7,000 bases of DNA, from NCBI GenBank assembly GCA_013003675.1, contig JABDIP010000438.1, positions 1 to 7,000 on the forward strand, in the 5' to 3' direction. The DNA is from Inquilinus sp. (GTDB lineage Bacteria; Pseudomonadota; Alphaproteobacteria; DSM-16000; Inquilinaceae). The translations under genes and the position numbers were made by a program. Every line of letters begins with the position of its first letter. Within the stretch, counting starts at the first letter, position 1. Below are positions 1 to 6,066 of this stretch, one piece after another. The notes beneath the pieces were generated by a model. That model saw nothing but the letters and a program-made list of their open reading frames with translations, made no database searches and was not told the origin of the DNA.

Positions 1-1143
1 ATCCTGCACCATCAGGCCGCCGGCGCCCGAGCGCGCCAGCAGCCCCGGCCCCGCCGGATCCGGCAGGCCGCCGGTCAGCACGACGCGCAGGTTCTTCTTG
101 GCGGAAAGCCGTTCCAGCGCCGCCGGCTCGGCCTCCGGGACGATCACCACTTCGGCGAACAACGCGCCGATCGCCACCGCCGTGCCCTCGTCGAGCGGCC
201 GGTTGGCGGCGATGATGCCGCCGAACGCGCTGACCGGATCGCAGGCCAGCGCCTTGGCATAGGCCGACGCCAGATCGTCGGCGACCGCGACCCCGCACGG
301 GTTGGCGTGCTTGACGATGACGATCGCCGGGCGGTCGAACTCGGCCGCCAGTTCGAAGGCGGCGTCGGCATCGTTGATGTTGTTGAAGCTGAGTTCCTTG
401 CCCTGGACCTGGCGCCCGGACAGCACGCCGGGGCGCCCCGGCCCGGCGCGGTAGAGGGCGGCCTTCTGATGCGGGTTCTCGCCGTAGCGCAGGCTCTGTA
501 CCCGCTGCCCGGCCAGTGACAGACGCTCCGGTAAGGCGTCACCGAGTTGGCCGGCGAACCACGCCGATACCGCCGCGTCGTAGGCCGCCGTCCGGGCGTA
601 GGCGGCGGCGGCCAGGCGCTGGCGCAAGGCATGGCTCGTGCCGCCATCGCCGGTCGCGAGCTGGTCGCGGAGTGCCGGATAGTCGGCCGGATCGGTGACG
701 ACGGCGACGAAGGCGTGGTTCTTGGCGGCGGCGCGGATCATCGCCGGCCCACCGATATCGATGTTCTCGACGCAGGCATCGTAGTCGCCGCCGGCCGCCA
801 CCGTCTCCTCGAACGGGTAGAGGTTGGAGACCAGCAGGTCGATCGGCGCGATGCCGTTCGCCTGCATCGCCGCCACATGCGCCGGGTCGTCGCGACGGCC
901 GAGCAGCCCGCCATGGATCGTCGGGTGCAGCGTCTTGACGCGGCCGTCCATGATCTCCGGGAAACCGGTATGAGCCGACACCTCCACGACCGGCAGCCCG
1001 GCCTCGGCGAGGGCGCGATAGGAACCGCCGGTGGATAGGAGCTCGACGCCGTGCTCGACCAGGAAGCGGGCCAGATCGACCACACCGGTCTTGTCATAGA
1101 CTGAGATCAGGGCGCGGCGGATGGGGATCGGCTGGTCGGTCAT
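1..1143 (-). CDS. purH: Bifunctional AICAR transformylase / IMP cyclohydrolase PurH (partial, C-terminus off the left edge)
   Basis: PurH catalyses the last two steps of de novo IMP synthesis in the cytoplasm: formyl transfer from 10-formyl-THF to AICAR, then ring closure of FAICAR. The frame is open from the ATG at 1143 to base 1, giving 381 residues of a family usually about 510-530 long, so roughly the last 140 are missing because of the window edge, not a mutation. The MGS-like cyclohydrolase domain covers about residues 1-195, with the N-terminal ALISVYDKTG, LLSTGG near 36-40, GRVKTLHP at 67-74 and the NIDIGGPAMIRAAAKN block at 127-142. The transformylase domain begins near 200, with RYGENPHQ at 219-226, and VKHANPCG at 277-284 carries the Lys-His pair (278-279) known to be catalytic in the family. 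A GGAG lies 5 nt before the ATG. The gene follows the lipoprotein hydrolase gene after 63 bp. Identification is very secure. Confidence 0.98.
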   Translation of the reverse strand, partial: MTDQPIPIRRALISVYDKTGVVDLARFLVEHGVELLSTGGSYRALAEAGLPVVEVSAHTGFPEIMDGRVKTLHPTIHGGLLGRRDDPAHVAAMQANGIAPIDLLVSNLYPFEETVAAGGDYDACVENIDIGGPAMIRAAAKNHAFVAVVTDPADYPALRDQLATGDGGTSHALRQRLAAAAYARTAAYDAAVSAWFAGQLGDALPERLSLAGQRVQSLRYGENPHQKAALYRAGPGRPGVLSGRQVQGKELSFNNINDADAAFELAAEFDRPAIVIVKHANPCGVAVADDLASAYAKALACDPVSAFGGIIAANRPLDEGTAVAIGALFAEVVIVPEAEPAALERLSAKKNLRVVLTGGLPDPAGPGLLARSGAGGLMVQD

Positions 1144-1148
1144 GACGA

Positions 1149-1152
1149 CTCC
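1149..1152 (-). promoter_or_regulatory. Ribosome binding site of purH
   Basis: GGAG on the minus strand, separated by 5 nt from the ATG at 1143. It supports that ATG as the purH start, as does the immediate family-like N-terminus MTDQPIPIRRALISVYDKTG. Confidence 0.75.
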
Positions 1153-1206
1153 GGTGGCAGCGGGACGGGCGTCTTTTAAGCCCTTCGCCGCCCGGCCGCG
1201 ACCCCT

Positions 1207-2085
1207 TCAATGCGCGCCGATGAAGGCCGCCACATCGTCCAGCACCGGGGCGCGGTGGCGCTGACCGTCGGCCAGCGCCAGGACGATGCCGATATGGCCG
1301 AGATCGGGATAGAGCCGAACCTCGGCATTGCCGCCACGTTCCTCTGTCGTCTCGGACAGCGAAACACTATTCCGCGGATAGACGGTGCCGTCATTCTCCC
1401 CCGCCAGCAGCAGCATCGGCGGCGCGTTGCTGTCGGCGAAGGTGACCGGCTGGGTCGCCGACAGATCGGCCGCGCCACCGAACACCCGGCGGGTGATTCG
1501 CGTGTCGAGCGGCAGGAAGTCGTAGGGGCCAGCCAGGCCGACAAACCCGGCGATCGCCTCGCGGTCGACGCCAACCGCGCTCAGATAGCGCGGATCGACC
1601 GCCAGCATGGCGGCGTTGTAGGCACCGGCGGAATGGCCGATGAGGAAGATCCTCTCTGGGTCGCCGCCATACCCGGCGATGGAATCCCGGACCCAGCGGA
1701 TGGCGGCGGCGCCATCCTCGAGAAACCCGGGGAAGACCACCTCGGGATAGACGCGGTAGTCGGGCAGCACGGCGACGAGACCTTCGGAGACCAGCGCCTG
1801 GGCGACGAAGCGATAGTCGCCGCGATCGCCGTTGCGCCAACTGCCGCCATAGAAGAAGACCACCACCGGCGCCGGCTCGCCGGCTGTTGCGGGCCGGTAG
1901 ACGTCGAGGCGGCGGCGCGCGCCATCGCCATAGGCGATATCGGTGGTGACCGAATAGCCGTCCTCCGGCACCGTGGCGTTGAGCAGATCGACCGGCGAGC
2001 AGGCGGCCAGCGCCGCACCGAGGCAGAGCAGTCCCGCCAGGATCGCGCTTCGACCGGTGACAATTGCGAGCCGGGGGCGAGGCAA
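1207..2085 (-). CDS. Predicted secreted lipoprotein, alpha/beta-hydrolase fold esterase-like
   Basis: A serine hydrolase of the carboxylesterase/BD-FAE-like type; the substrate cannot be told from sequence. From the start chosen here (TTG at 2085) it has 292 residues. A basic N-region and hydrophobic stretch (about 15-28) end in the lipobox LAAC with Cys29, suggesting export and lipid anchoring. VVVFFYGGSW (74-83) aligns with the oxyanion-hole HGG segment of related esterases but has Tyr for His. GHSAGAYNAAM (150-160) gives nucleophile Ser152, GENDGTV (229-235) Asp232 and DLGHIGI (261-267) His264, so the triad looks complete. The PDYRVYPEVVFPGFLEDGAAAIRW-type block near 108-131 is typical of the family. 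The start is uncertain: the frame stays open upstream through a palindromic repeat to an ATG at 2226 preceded by GGAGG, but that start would put about 47 extra residues before the signal peptide. The TTG itself lies inside the repeat. It sits between the heparinase-like gene and purH with no obvious pathway link. The fold call is firm; start and substrate are not. Confidence 0.88.
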   Translation of the reverse strand: MPRPRLAIVTGRSAILAGLLCLGAALAACSPVDLLNATVPEDGYSVTTDIAYGDGARRRLDVYRPATAGEPAPVVVFFYGGSWRNGDRGDYRFVAQALVSEGLVAVLPDYRVYPEVVFPGFLEDGAAAIRWVRDSIAGYGGDPERIFLIGHSAGAYNAAMLAVDPRYLSAVGVDREAIAGFVGLAGPYDFLPLDTRITRRVFGGAADLSATQPVTFADSNAPPMLLLAGENDGTVYPRNSVSLSETTEERGGNAEVRLYPDLGHIGIVLALADGQRHRAPVLDDVAAFIGAH

Positions 2086-2141
2086 TCCGGCGGTCCCGAC
2101 CGCTCTGGATCGCGTCGTCGGCGGCGCTTCTCGCGATGACA
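2058..2141. repeat. Imperfect palindromic dispersed intergenic repeat of the alphaproteobacterial type (84 bp)
   Basis: The ends are inverted: TGACAATTGCGAG at 2058-2070 against CTCGCGATGACA at 2130-2141. Inner arms GGCAATCCGG (2081-2090) and CTCTGGATCGCG (2103-2114) pair around a perfect apex, CGGTC/CC/GACCG, at 2091-2102. On the minus strand it reads as the familiar TGTCATCGCGAG ... GATCCAGAGCGG ... CCGGATTGCC ... CTCGCAATTGTCA pattern that I recall as scattered in many copies in intergenic DNA of alphaproteobacteria. When translated, such units give spurious peptides of the type IARSAADDAIQS, which is seen here in one frame. Only one copy is in the window, so repetitiveness is known by resemblance only. 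It overlaps the probable start region of the lipoprotein hydrolase. Confidence 0.75.
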
Positions 2142-2229
2142 GCCTTGGGGGGCCGGAAGGGATCACCTGGACAAGGGCTGGCGCGGCCTGATTCCCGGTC
2201 GAGCACGTTCGCGGCCGAGTGGCCATAAT

Positions 2230-2234
2230 CCTCC
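2230..2234 (-). promoter_or_regulatory. Possible Shine-Dalgarno site for an alternative, longer start of the lipoprotein hydrolase
   Basis: GGAGG on the minus strand, 3 nt before the ATG at 2226, which is in frame with the hydrolase. The spacing is shorter than the usual 5-9 nt. If used, the protein would be 339 residues with an unusually long N-region before the lipobox. Confidence 0.35.
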
Positions 2235-2267
2235 GCCGTCGGGGTCGGTTCGTCATGCGCTCTGTTA

Positions 2268-2282
2268 CGGCCGACGCGGCCG
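2268..2282 (-). terminator. Terminator-like hairpin after the heparinase-like gene
   Basis: CGGCCG / CGT / CGGCCG (minus strand) forms a perfect 6-bp stem with a 3-nt loop, beginning 6 nt after the heparinase-like stop codon. No T-tract follows (TAACAGAG...), so it is not a canonical intrinsic terminator. It could stabilise the 3' end or pause polymerase. Confidence 0.35.
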
Positions 2283-2288
2283 GGCGGA

Positions 2289-3968
2289 TCAGCCGTCGCG
2301 GTCCCTTCGCTCCCGCTTCAGCGCCCATTTGACGCTCGTCGGCGCCTTCTTGTCGGCGCCGGTACGCGCCGACAACACGATTTGGCTGCTGCGGCGGACG
2401 GCGACATCCTCGCCGCAATAGATGCTCTCCTCGACGGTCAGCGCCGCGCCGGACACCCGCAGCCGCCAGCCGGCGCCGCTGGCCAGTTTCAGCAGCGCCG
2501 CGTCGCCGCCCTGCAGGGGCGAGACATGCACCGCCGGATGCAAGTGGAAGCGCACGGCGAAGGGCAGATCGGCCGCTCCGGTCAGCGTGTCCTCGCCGCG
2601 CAGATCGTCGCCGCCGGCGCCGATGAACAGACGGCGATTGTGGCGGGCGCCGTAGGGGGCCCGATAGCCATCATGCTCCGCCTCGAGCAGAACCGAACGA
2701 TCTTCCTCCAGGCGCTCGGCGGTGACCTGCCGCGGACGCCGGCCGAGGCCGCCACCGTCGATCAGCTCGCTGGAGTTGGTGTCGGCGGCGGTCAGCGTGG
2801 AATGGGCGGCGGTACCGCGCAGCGCCGTTTCCCACCCCGCCGCCTCGCCCTGCGGATCTGGGTCGAAGCCGCCCCAGGCGCCGCAATTGACGATCAGCCG
2901 CTCGCGGCCGACGGAAAGCTCGAAGGACAGCGCCCCGGCATGGGCGCCGCTATCGAGCCCCGGGGCCGGCGGCGGTCCGACATCCATCAGCAGCAACAGG
3001 CGGCCGGCCTGAACCCGTTCGAAGCCGGAGTGGCGCCCGCTCTTCAGGGGACGGCCATGGGCGTCGGCCTGCGCCAGCACGGTGTCGATCAGCACCGGCT
3101 CGCCCTCGCGGGCGCCGTTGAACAGGGCGAGCCCGCCATCGCCATGACGGAAGAAGCGCAACGCCGGGGCCATCTTGTCGATGGCGTGCTGCAACGCCTC
3201 CGGCACTTCCGTCCGGGCCGCCCGCATGGCGCCACGGATGTCGATGAGATGCCGCAACGCCTCCAGATGGATCTGCGGGTTGCGCTGGACATGCCCGCCA
3301 TCGGGCAGCACCTGCGCCTGGAGTTCCTGGAGCAGGAGCTTCAGAGCCGGCTCCAACCGCGGGCGCCCGTCCGGCAGGCACAAGATGCCGTAGAACAGCC
3401 CCTTCAGCGCGGCAAGCAGCGGCGCGCCCTTCAGCCCGCCGGGCAGGGCCCGGGCCAGATGCCGGGTCTGCCGCGCCAGGCTGGCGAAGGTGCGGGCGCG
3501 AAAGTGGTCGTCGGCGCTGGCGCAAAAGAAATCATGCATGCCCAGCCAGTTGGCGACCCGCCGTCCGAGCACGTCGGGGCGCCAGACGACCGCGTGCCAG
3601 GAATTGTGCCGGTCGATCCACGACGCGACCAGGGCGCGGGCGTGGCGCCGTGCGGTATCGCCGCCCAGCGCCCGCAGGTCGCGCAGCCAGTCGAAGCCGT
3701 GCAGGGCTTCCAGATAGGCGTCGCCGACACCGAGCGGCAGCCACAGCGGCACGTCCGAGACCAGGGTGCGGCCGGCGAAACTGTACTCGCCCGATGCCAG
3801 GGCACTGCCGCGCTCGGCGTCGCCGGGCCACGGATCGGGCGGCACGACCTCCAGAAAGGTCGGACCGCCATGGCCGAGCGACAGCGAATAGAGCGGATTG
3901 CCGAAGGCGAGGCTGCGCAACCCGTCGGAAACCTTTGCGACCTTGGTGCGCGTGTCGACCATCGGCAT
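2289..3968 (-). CDS. Heparinase II/III superfamily protein (COG5360-like), function unknown
   Basis: A 559-residue protein of the heparinase II/III superfamily, whose known members are polysaccharide lyases with an alpha/alpha-toroid followed by a beta-sandwich. The role of this alphaproteobacterial branch is not established to my knowledge. The N-terminal part (about 15-270) is helical, with NPLYSLSLG at 24-32, SWHAVVWRPDVLGRRVANWL near 123-142 and DGGHVQRNPQIHLEALRH at 223-240. The C-terminal heparinase-like part (about 275-540) has GDGGLALFNGA at 276-286, SGRHSGFERV near 310-319, HAGALSFELS at 343-352, and GTAAHSTLTAADTNSSEL near 385-402, and ends in SVKWALKRE. No signal peptide or membrane segment is evident, so cytoplasmic location is inferred. 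The ATG at 3968 is 4 nt beyond the rpe stop; an ATG at 3962 is an alternative. In-frame codons further upstream overlap rpe and do not look like this family. The tiny gap suggests translational coupling with rpe. Family assignment is firm; substrate is not. Confidence 0.9.
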   Translation of the reverse strand: MPMVDTRTKVAKVSDGLRSLAFGNPLYSLSLGHGGPTFLEVVPPDPWPGDAERGSALASGEYSFAGRTLVSDVPLWLPLGVGDAYLEALHGFDWLRDLRALGGDTARRHARALVASWIDRHNSWHAVVWRPDVLGRRVANWLGMHDFFCASADDHFRARTFASLARQTRHLARALPGGLKGAPLLAALKGLFYGILCLPDGRPRLEPALKLLLQELQAQVLPDGGHVQRNPQIHLEALRHLIDIRGAMRAARTEVPEALQHAIDKMAPALRFFRHGDGGLALFNGAREGEPVLIDTVLAQADAHGRPLKSGRHSGFERVQAGRLLLLMDVGPPPAPGLDSGAHAGALSFELSVGRERLIVNCGAWGGFDPDPQGEAAGWETALRGTAAHSTLTAADTNSSELIDGGGLGRRPRQVTAERLEEDRSVLLEAEHDGYRAPYGARHNRRLFIGAGGDDLRGEDTLTGAADLPFAVRFHLHPAVHVSPLQGGDAALLKLASGAGWRLRVSGAALTVEESIYCGEDVAVRRSSQIVLSARTGADKKAPTSVKWALKRERRDRDG

Positions 3969-3972
3969 AACG

Positions 3973-4632
3973 CTATCCGCGCAGGCCGCGAATGTTGTCG
4001 GCATAGCGCTTCGGGCCGCCGGCGAACCCGGCGGTTCCGGCGACCAGCAGATCGGCGCCGGCGGCGATCGCCCGCGGCGCGGTCTCAGTATTGATGCCGC
4101 CATCGACCTCGAGGTCGATCGGCCGCCCCGAATCGTCGATCAGTCGCCGCAGCCGGGCGATCTTGTCGAGTTGGCCGGAGATGAAGCGCTGGCCGCCGAA
4201 GCCGGGATTGACCGTCATCGCCAAGACCAGATCGATATCGCCCAGCAACTCCTCCACGGCCGCCACCGGGGTCCCGGGGTTGAGCGCGAGGCCGGCCCGT
4301 TTCCCCAGTGCCTTGATGTGTTGGACAGTGCGATGGGGATGCGGCCCGGCCTCGGGATGGAAGGTGATGGTGTCGGCGCCGGCGGCGGCGAAATCCTCGA
4401 TGAAGGGATCGGCCGGGGCGATCATCAGATGCACGTCGAAGGGCAGCGAGCTATGGGCCTTGAGCGCCTTCAACACCGCCGGGCCGATGGTGATGTTGGG
4501 CACGAAATGCCCGTCCATCACGTCGATGTGCAGCATGTCGGCACCGGCTGCCTGCATGGCGCGCACCTCCTCGCCGAGCCGGGCGAAATCGGCGGAGAGA
4601 ATGGACGGGGCGATTCTGGTGGGCTGTTGCAT
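3973..4632 (-). CDS. rpe: Ribulose-phosphate 3-epimerase
   Basis: Interconverts D-ribulose 5-phosphate and D-xylulose 5-phosphate in the pentose phosphate pathway (and the Calvin cycle where present), in the cytoplasm. The 219 residues match the usual 210-230 length of this single TIM-barrel family. Visible are IAPSILSADF at 7-16 with Ser11, HIDVMDGHFVPN at 35-46 (metal ligand His35 and catalytic/ligand Asp37), DVHLMI at 66-71 (ligand His68), the phosphate/flexible-loop motif VNPGFGGQ at 141-148, and EVDGGIN at 175-181 with Asp177, the second catalytic acid. The strand-8 phosphate loop reads AGTAGF (198-203), where many homologues have AGSA(I/V)F. The ATG at 4632 gives the expected N-terminus; its ribosome site is weak (GGAT 8 nt before the ATG). 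It follows rsmB after 72 bp and is almost contiguous with the heparinase-like gene downstream. Very confident. Confidence 0.97.
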   Translation of the reverse strand: MQQPTRIAPSILSADFARLGEEVRAMQAAGADMLHIDVMDGHFVPNITIGPAVLKALKAHSSLPFDVHLMIAPADPFIEDFAAAGADTITFHPEAGPHPHRTVQHIKALGKRAGLALNPGTPVAAVEELLGDIDLVLAMTVNPGFGGQRFISGQLDKIARLRRLIDDSGRPIDLEVDGGINTETAPRAIAAGADLLVAGTAGFAGGPKRYADNIRGLRG

Positions 4633-4704
4633 GACGGGCGATCCGAATCGGGTATTTGAGATTAGTCCCGCTGGGTCAGAGATGCACGTGCGCGGTCCGG
4701 GGAA
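4633..4704 (-). other. rsmB-rpe intergenic gap
   Basis: 72 bp with no open coding frame of note. It contains an 8-bp palindrome, GCACGTGC at 4684-4691, and an AT-richer patch (about 4646-4667) that could hold a promoter for rpe, although I cannot pick -35 and -10 boxes with confidence. No T-tract terminator is seen. Confidence 0.35.
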
Positions 4705-6000
4705 TCACGCCTCGCGACGCAGCCGGGATATATGAAATCCATCCAGCCCGCCAGGCTCGGCGGCGTGGCTCGGCAAGGTGCGGATATCGCCCGCGGCGGT
4801 CACGATCTCGGCGAGGCCGCCCACTTCATCCACCGCGACCGGCACCCGGCGAACCGGCGCGCCCGAGGCGAGCAGGCGTTCGATCTGGTCCTCGCCTTCC
4901 TCCCGCTGCAACGAGCAGGTGCACCAGACGATCAGCCCGCCCGGCTTGACCAGGGTGACGGCATGGTCGAGCAGCCGGGCCTGCAAGGCGGCCAGCTTGG
5001 CGACGTCGTCCGGTCCCTTGAGGCGCTGGATGTCGGGGTGCCGGCGGATCGTGCCGGTGGCGCTGCAGGGCGCGTCGAGAAGCACGCCGTCGAGCGGCTC
5101 GGCCGGCCGCCACTCGGTGGCATCGGCGACGACGCGGCCGGCCGGCAGGTCCAGTCGCTTGAGATTGCCGCTCAGCACGTCGAGCCGCCGCGCCGACCGG
5201 TCGACGGCGGTGACGGTGGCGCCGGCGGCGGCGAGTTGCGCCGTCTTGCCACCGGGCGCGGCGCAGAGATCGGCGATCCCGAGCCCGGAAACCTCGCCGA
5301 ACAGCCGGGCCGGAATCGCGGCGGCGGCATCCTGGACCCACCAGCCGCCCTCGGCGAAGCCCGGCAGCTCGGCGACCGACCCGCCGCCGGTCCGGCGCAG
5401 CGACCCGGTCGGCAACAGCTCGGCGTCGAGCGATTGCGCCCAGCCGGCCGGATCGGCCTTCGCGGTGATATCCAGCGGCGGTTCGGCCAGATGCGCCGCC
5501 GCGATGGCGTGGGCCGCTGCCTTGCCATAGGCGCCGGCCCAGGCATCCCACAACCAGTCTGGCGTGTTCAGCCTGCCCGCGTCCTGATCGGCCAGCAGCG
5601 CCGGCCCCTCGCGGCCGAGCCGACGCAGCACCGCGTTGACCAGACCCTTGTGGCGGTCGAAACCGGCTGCCGCCACCAGATCGACCGATGTGGCGACCGC
5701 TGCGTGGGCCGGCGTTCCGACGAAGAGAAGCTGGCCGAGGCCGAGGCGCAGCACGTCGCGCACGGCGACCGCGTCGCGCTGCAACGGCTTGGCGAGGGCG
5801 TGGCGGATCAGCGCGTCGATCTGCCCGAGGCGGCGCAGCACGGTCGCCACCAGCAACCGGGCGAACGCGCGGTCGCGGGTTTCGAGAGTGTCGAATCCGG
5901 GCCGGTCCAGCGCCTCGTCGAGCGGGCGGTGCTCACGCAGGACGGCGCGCAGGAGGTCGAAGGCGAACCGGCGTGCCGGCAATCCGGAAGGCGTTTCCAT
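4705..6000 (-). CDS. rsmB: 16S rRNA (cytosine(967)-C5)-methyltransferase RsmB
   Basis: Methylates C967 of 16S rRNA using SAM (RsmB/Sun/Fmu family). The 431 residues match the usual 430-450. An N-terminal NusB-like RNA-binding domain spans about 8-135 (ARRFAFDLL, RDRAFARLL, VLRLGLGQLLF, HKGLVNAVLRRL). The SAM-binding Rossmann domain spans about 220-430: motif I ADLCAAPGGKT at 243-253, VDRSARRLDVL at 266-276, motif IV LLDAPCSATGTIRRHPD at 307-323 with Cys312 (product release), and motif VI WCTCSLQREEGEDQI at 359-373 with Cys362, the expected nucleophile. The motif IV variant CSATGT, where many members have CSGTGT or CSGLGV, is acceptable. The ATG at 6000 is taken as start although no good Shine-Dalgarno precedes it and a 6-bp hairpin sits 3 nt upstream; a TTG at 5982 is an alternative. 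It lies 66 bp downstream of htpX. Identification secure, exact start less so. Confidence 0.96.
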   Translation of the reverse strand: METPSGLPARRFAFDLLRAVLREHRPLDEALDRPGFDTLETRDRAFARLLVATVLRRLGQIDALIRHALAKPLQRDAVAVRDVLRLGLGQLLFVGTPAHAAVATSVDLVAAAGFDRHKGLVNAVLRRLGREGPALLADQDAGRLNTPDWLWDAWAGAYGKAAAHAIAAAHLAEPPLDITAKADPAGWAQSLDAELLPTGSLRRTGGGSVAELPGFAEGGWWVQDAAAAIPARLFGEVSGLGIADLCAAPGGKTAQLAAAGATVTAVDRSARRLDVLSGNLKRLDLPAGRVVADATEWRPAEPLDGVLLDAPCSATGTIRRHPDIQRLKGPDDVAKLAALQARLLDHAVTLVKPGGLIVWCTCSLQREEGEDQIERLLASGAPVRRVPVAVDEVGGLAEIVTAAGDIRTLPSHAAEPGGLDGFHISRLRREA

Positions 6001-6003
6001 GGC

Positions 6004-6019
6004 GCGCGGTTTACCGCGC
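6004..6019 (-). promoter_or_regulatory. Hairpin directly upstream of the rsmB start
   Basis: GCGCGG / TAAA / CCGCGC on the minus strand is a perfect 6-bp, all-GC stem with a 4-nt loop, ending 3 nt before the rsmB ATG at 6000. It occupies the place where a ribosome binding site would be. It might limit rsmB initiation, mark the end of the htpX message, or be a chance product of high GC. Confidence 0.35.
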
Positions 6020-6066
6020 TGCCCGCCGGCTGTCGATGCCGCAGCGCCTGGGAGTCTGCCCCCGGC

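Larger units (their letters stand above)
2142..2288. other. Intergenic stretch between heparinase-like gene and palindromic repeat
   Basis: Together with the repeat this is the largest non-coding gap in the window. On the minus strand it contains the terminator-like hairpin at 2268-2282 and a GGAGG (2234-2230) placed only 3 nt before an ATG at 2226. That ATG opens a frame continuous with the hydrolase. The intervening translated segment is rich in Pro, Arg and Ser and resembles no domain, so it is more likely leader or spacer than coding. I see no clear sigma-70-type promoter. Confidence 0.5.

Noticed and set aside
1..1143. purH as a truncated or broken gene
   Set aside because: The frame is open to base 1 and motifs are intact; it is cut only by the window edge.
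1166..1194. CGGGCG ... CGCCCG inverted repeat between the hydrolase and purH, as a possible terminator or purine riboswitch
   Set aside because: The 6-bp stem encloses a 17-nt loop, no T-tract follows, and the 63-bp gap is too short for a known purine riboswitch fold; it is likely chance in GC-rich DNA.
1210..2139. A 309-codon plus-strand frame antisense to the hydrolase, and other long plus-strand frames over rsmB, rpe and htpX
   Set aside because: All lie opposite well-supported genes, are rich in Arg, Ala, Pro and Gly, and show no motifs; they are expected shadows of strong third-position GC bias.
1391..2206. A minus-strand frame starting MLDRESGRASP that runs through the palindromic repeat
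   Set aside because: It is in a different frame from the hydrolase motifs; its N-terminal part is a translation of the repeat and the rest is an Arg-rich shadow.
2382..4094. A 570-codon open frame on the plus strand, antisense to the heparinase-like gene
   Set aside because: It mirrors the codon structure of the minus-strand gene in high-GC DNA, has low-complexity Gln/Arg/Gly/Ala composition and no recognisable domain, while the opposite strand encodes a clear family member.
4684..4691. GCACGTGC palindrome upstream of rpe as a regulator binding site
   Set aside because: A single 8-bp palindrome in GC-rich DNA without a second half-site or recognisable promoter is not enough to call an operator.
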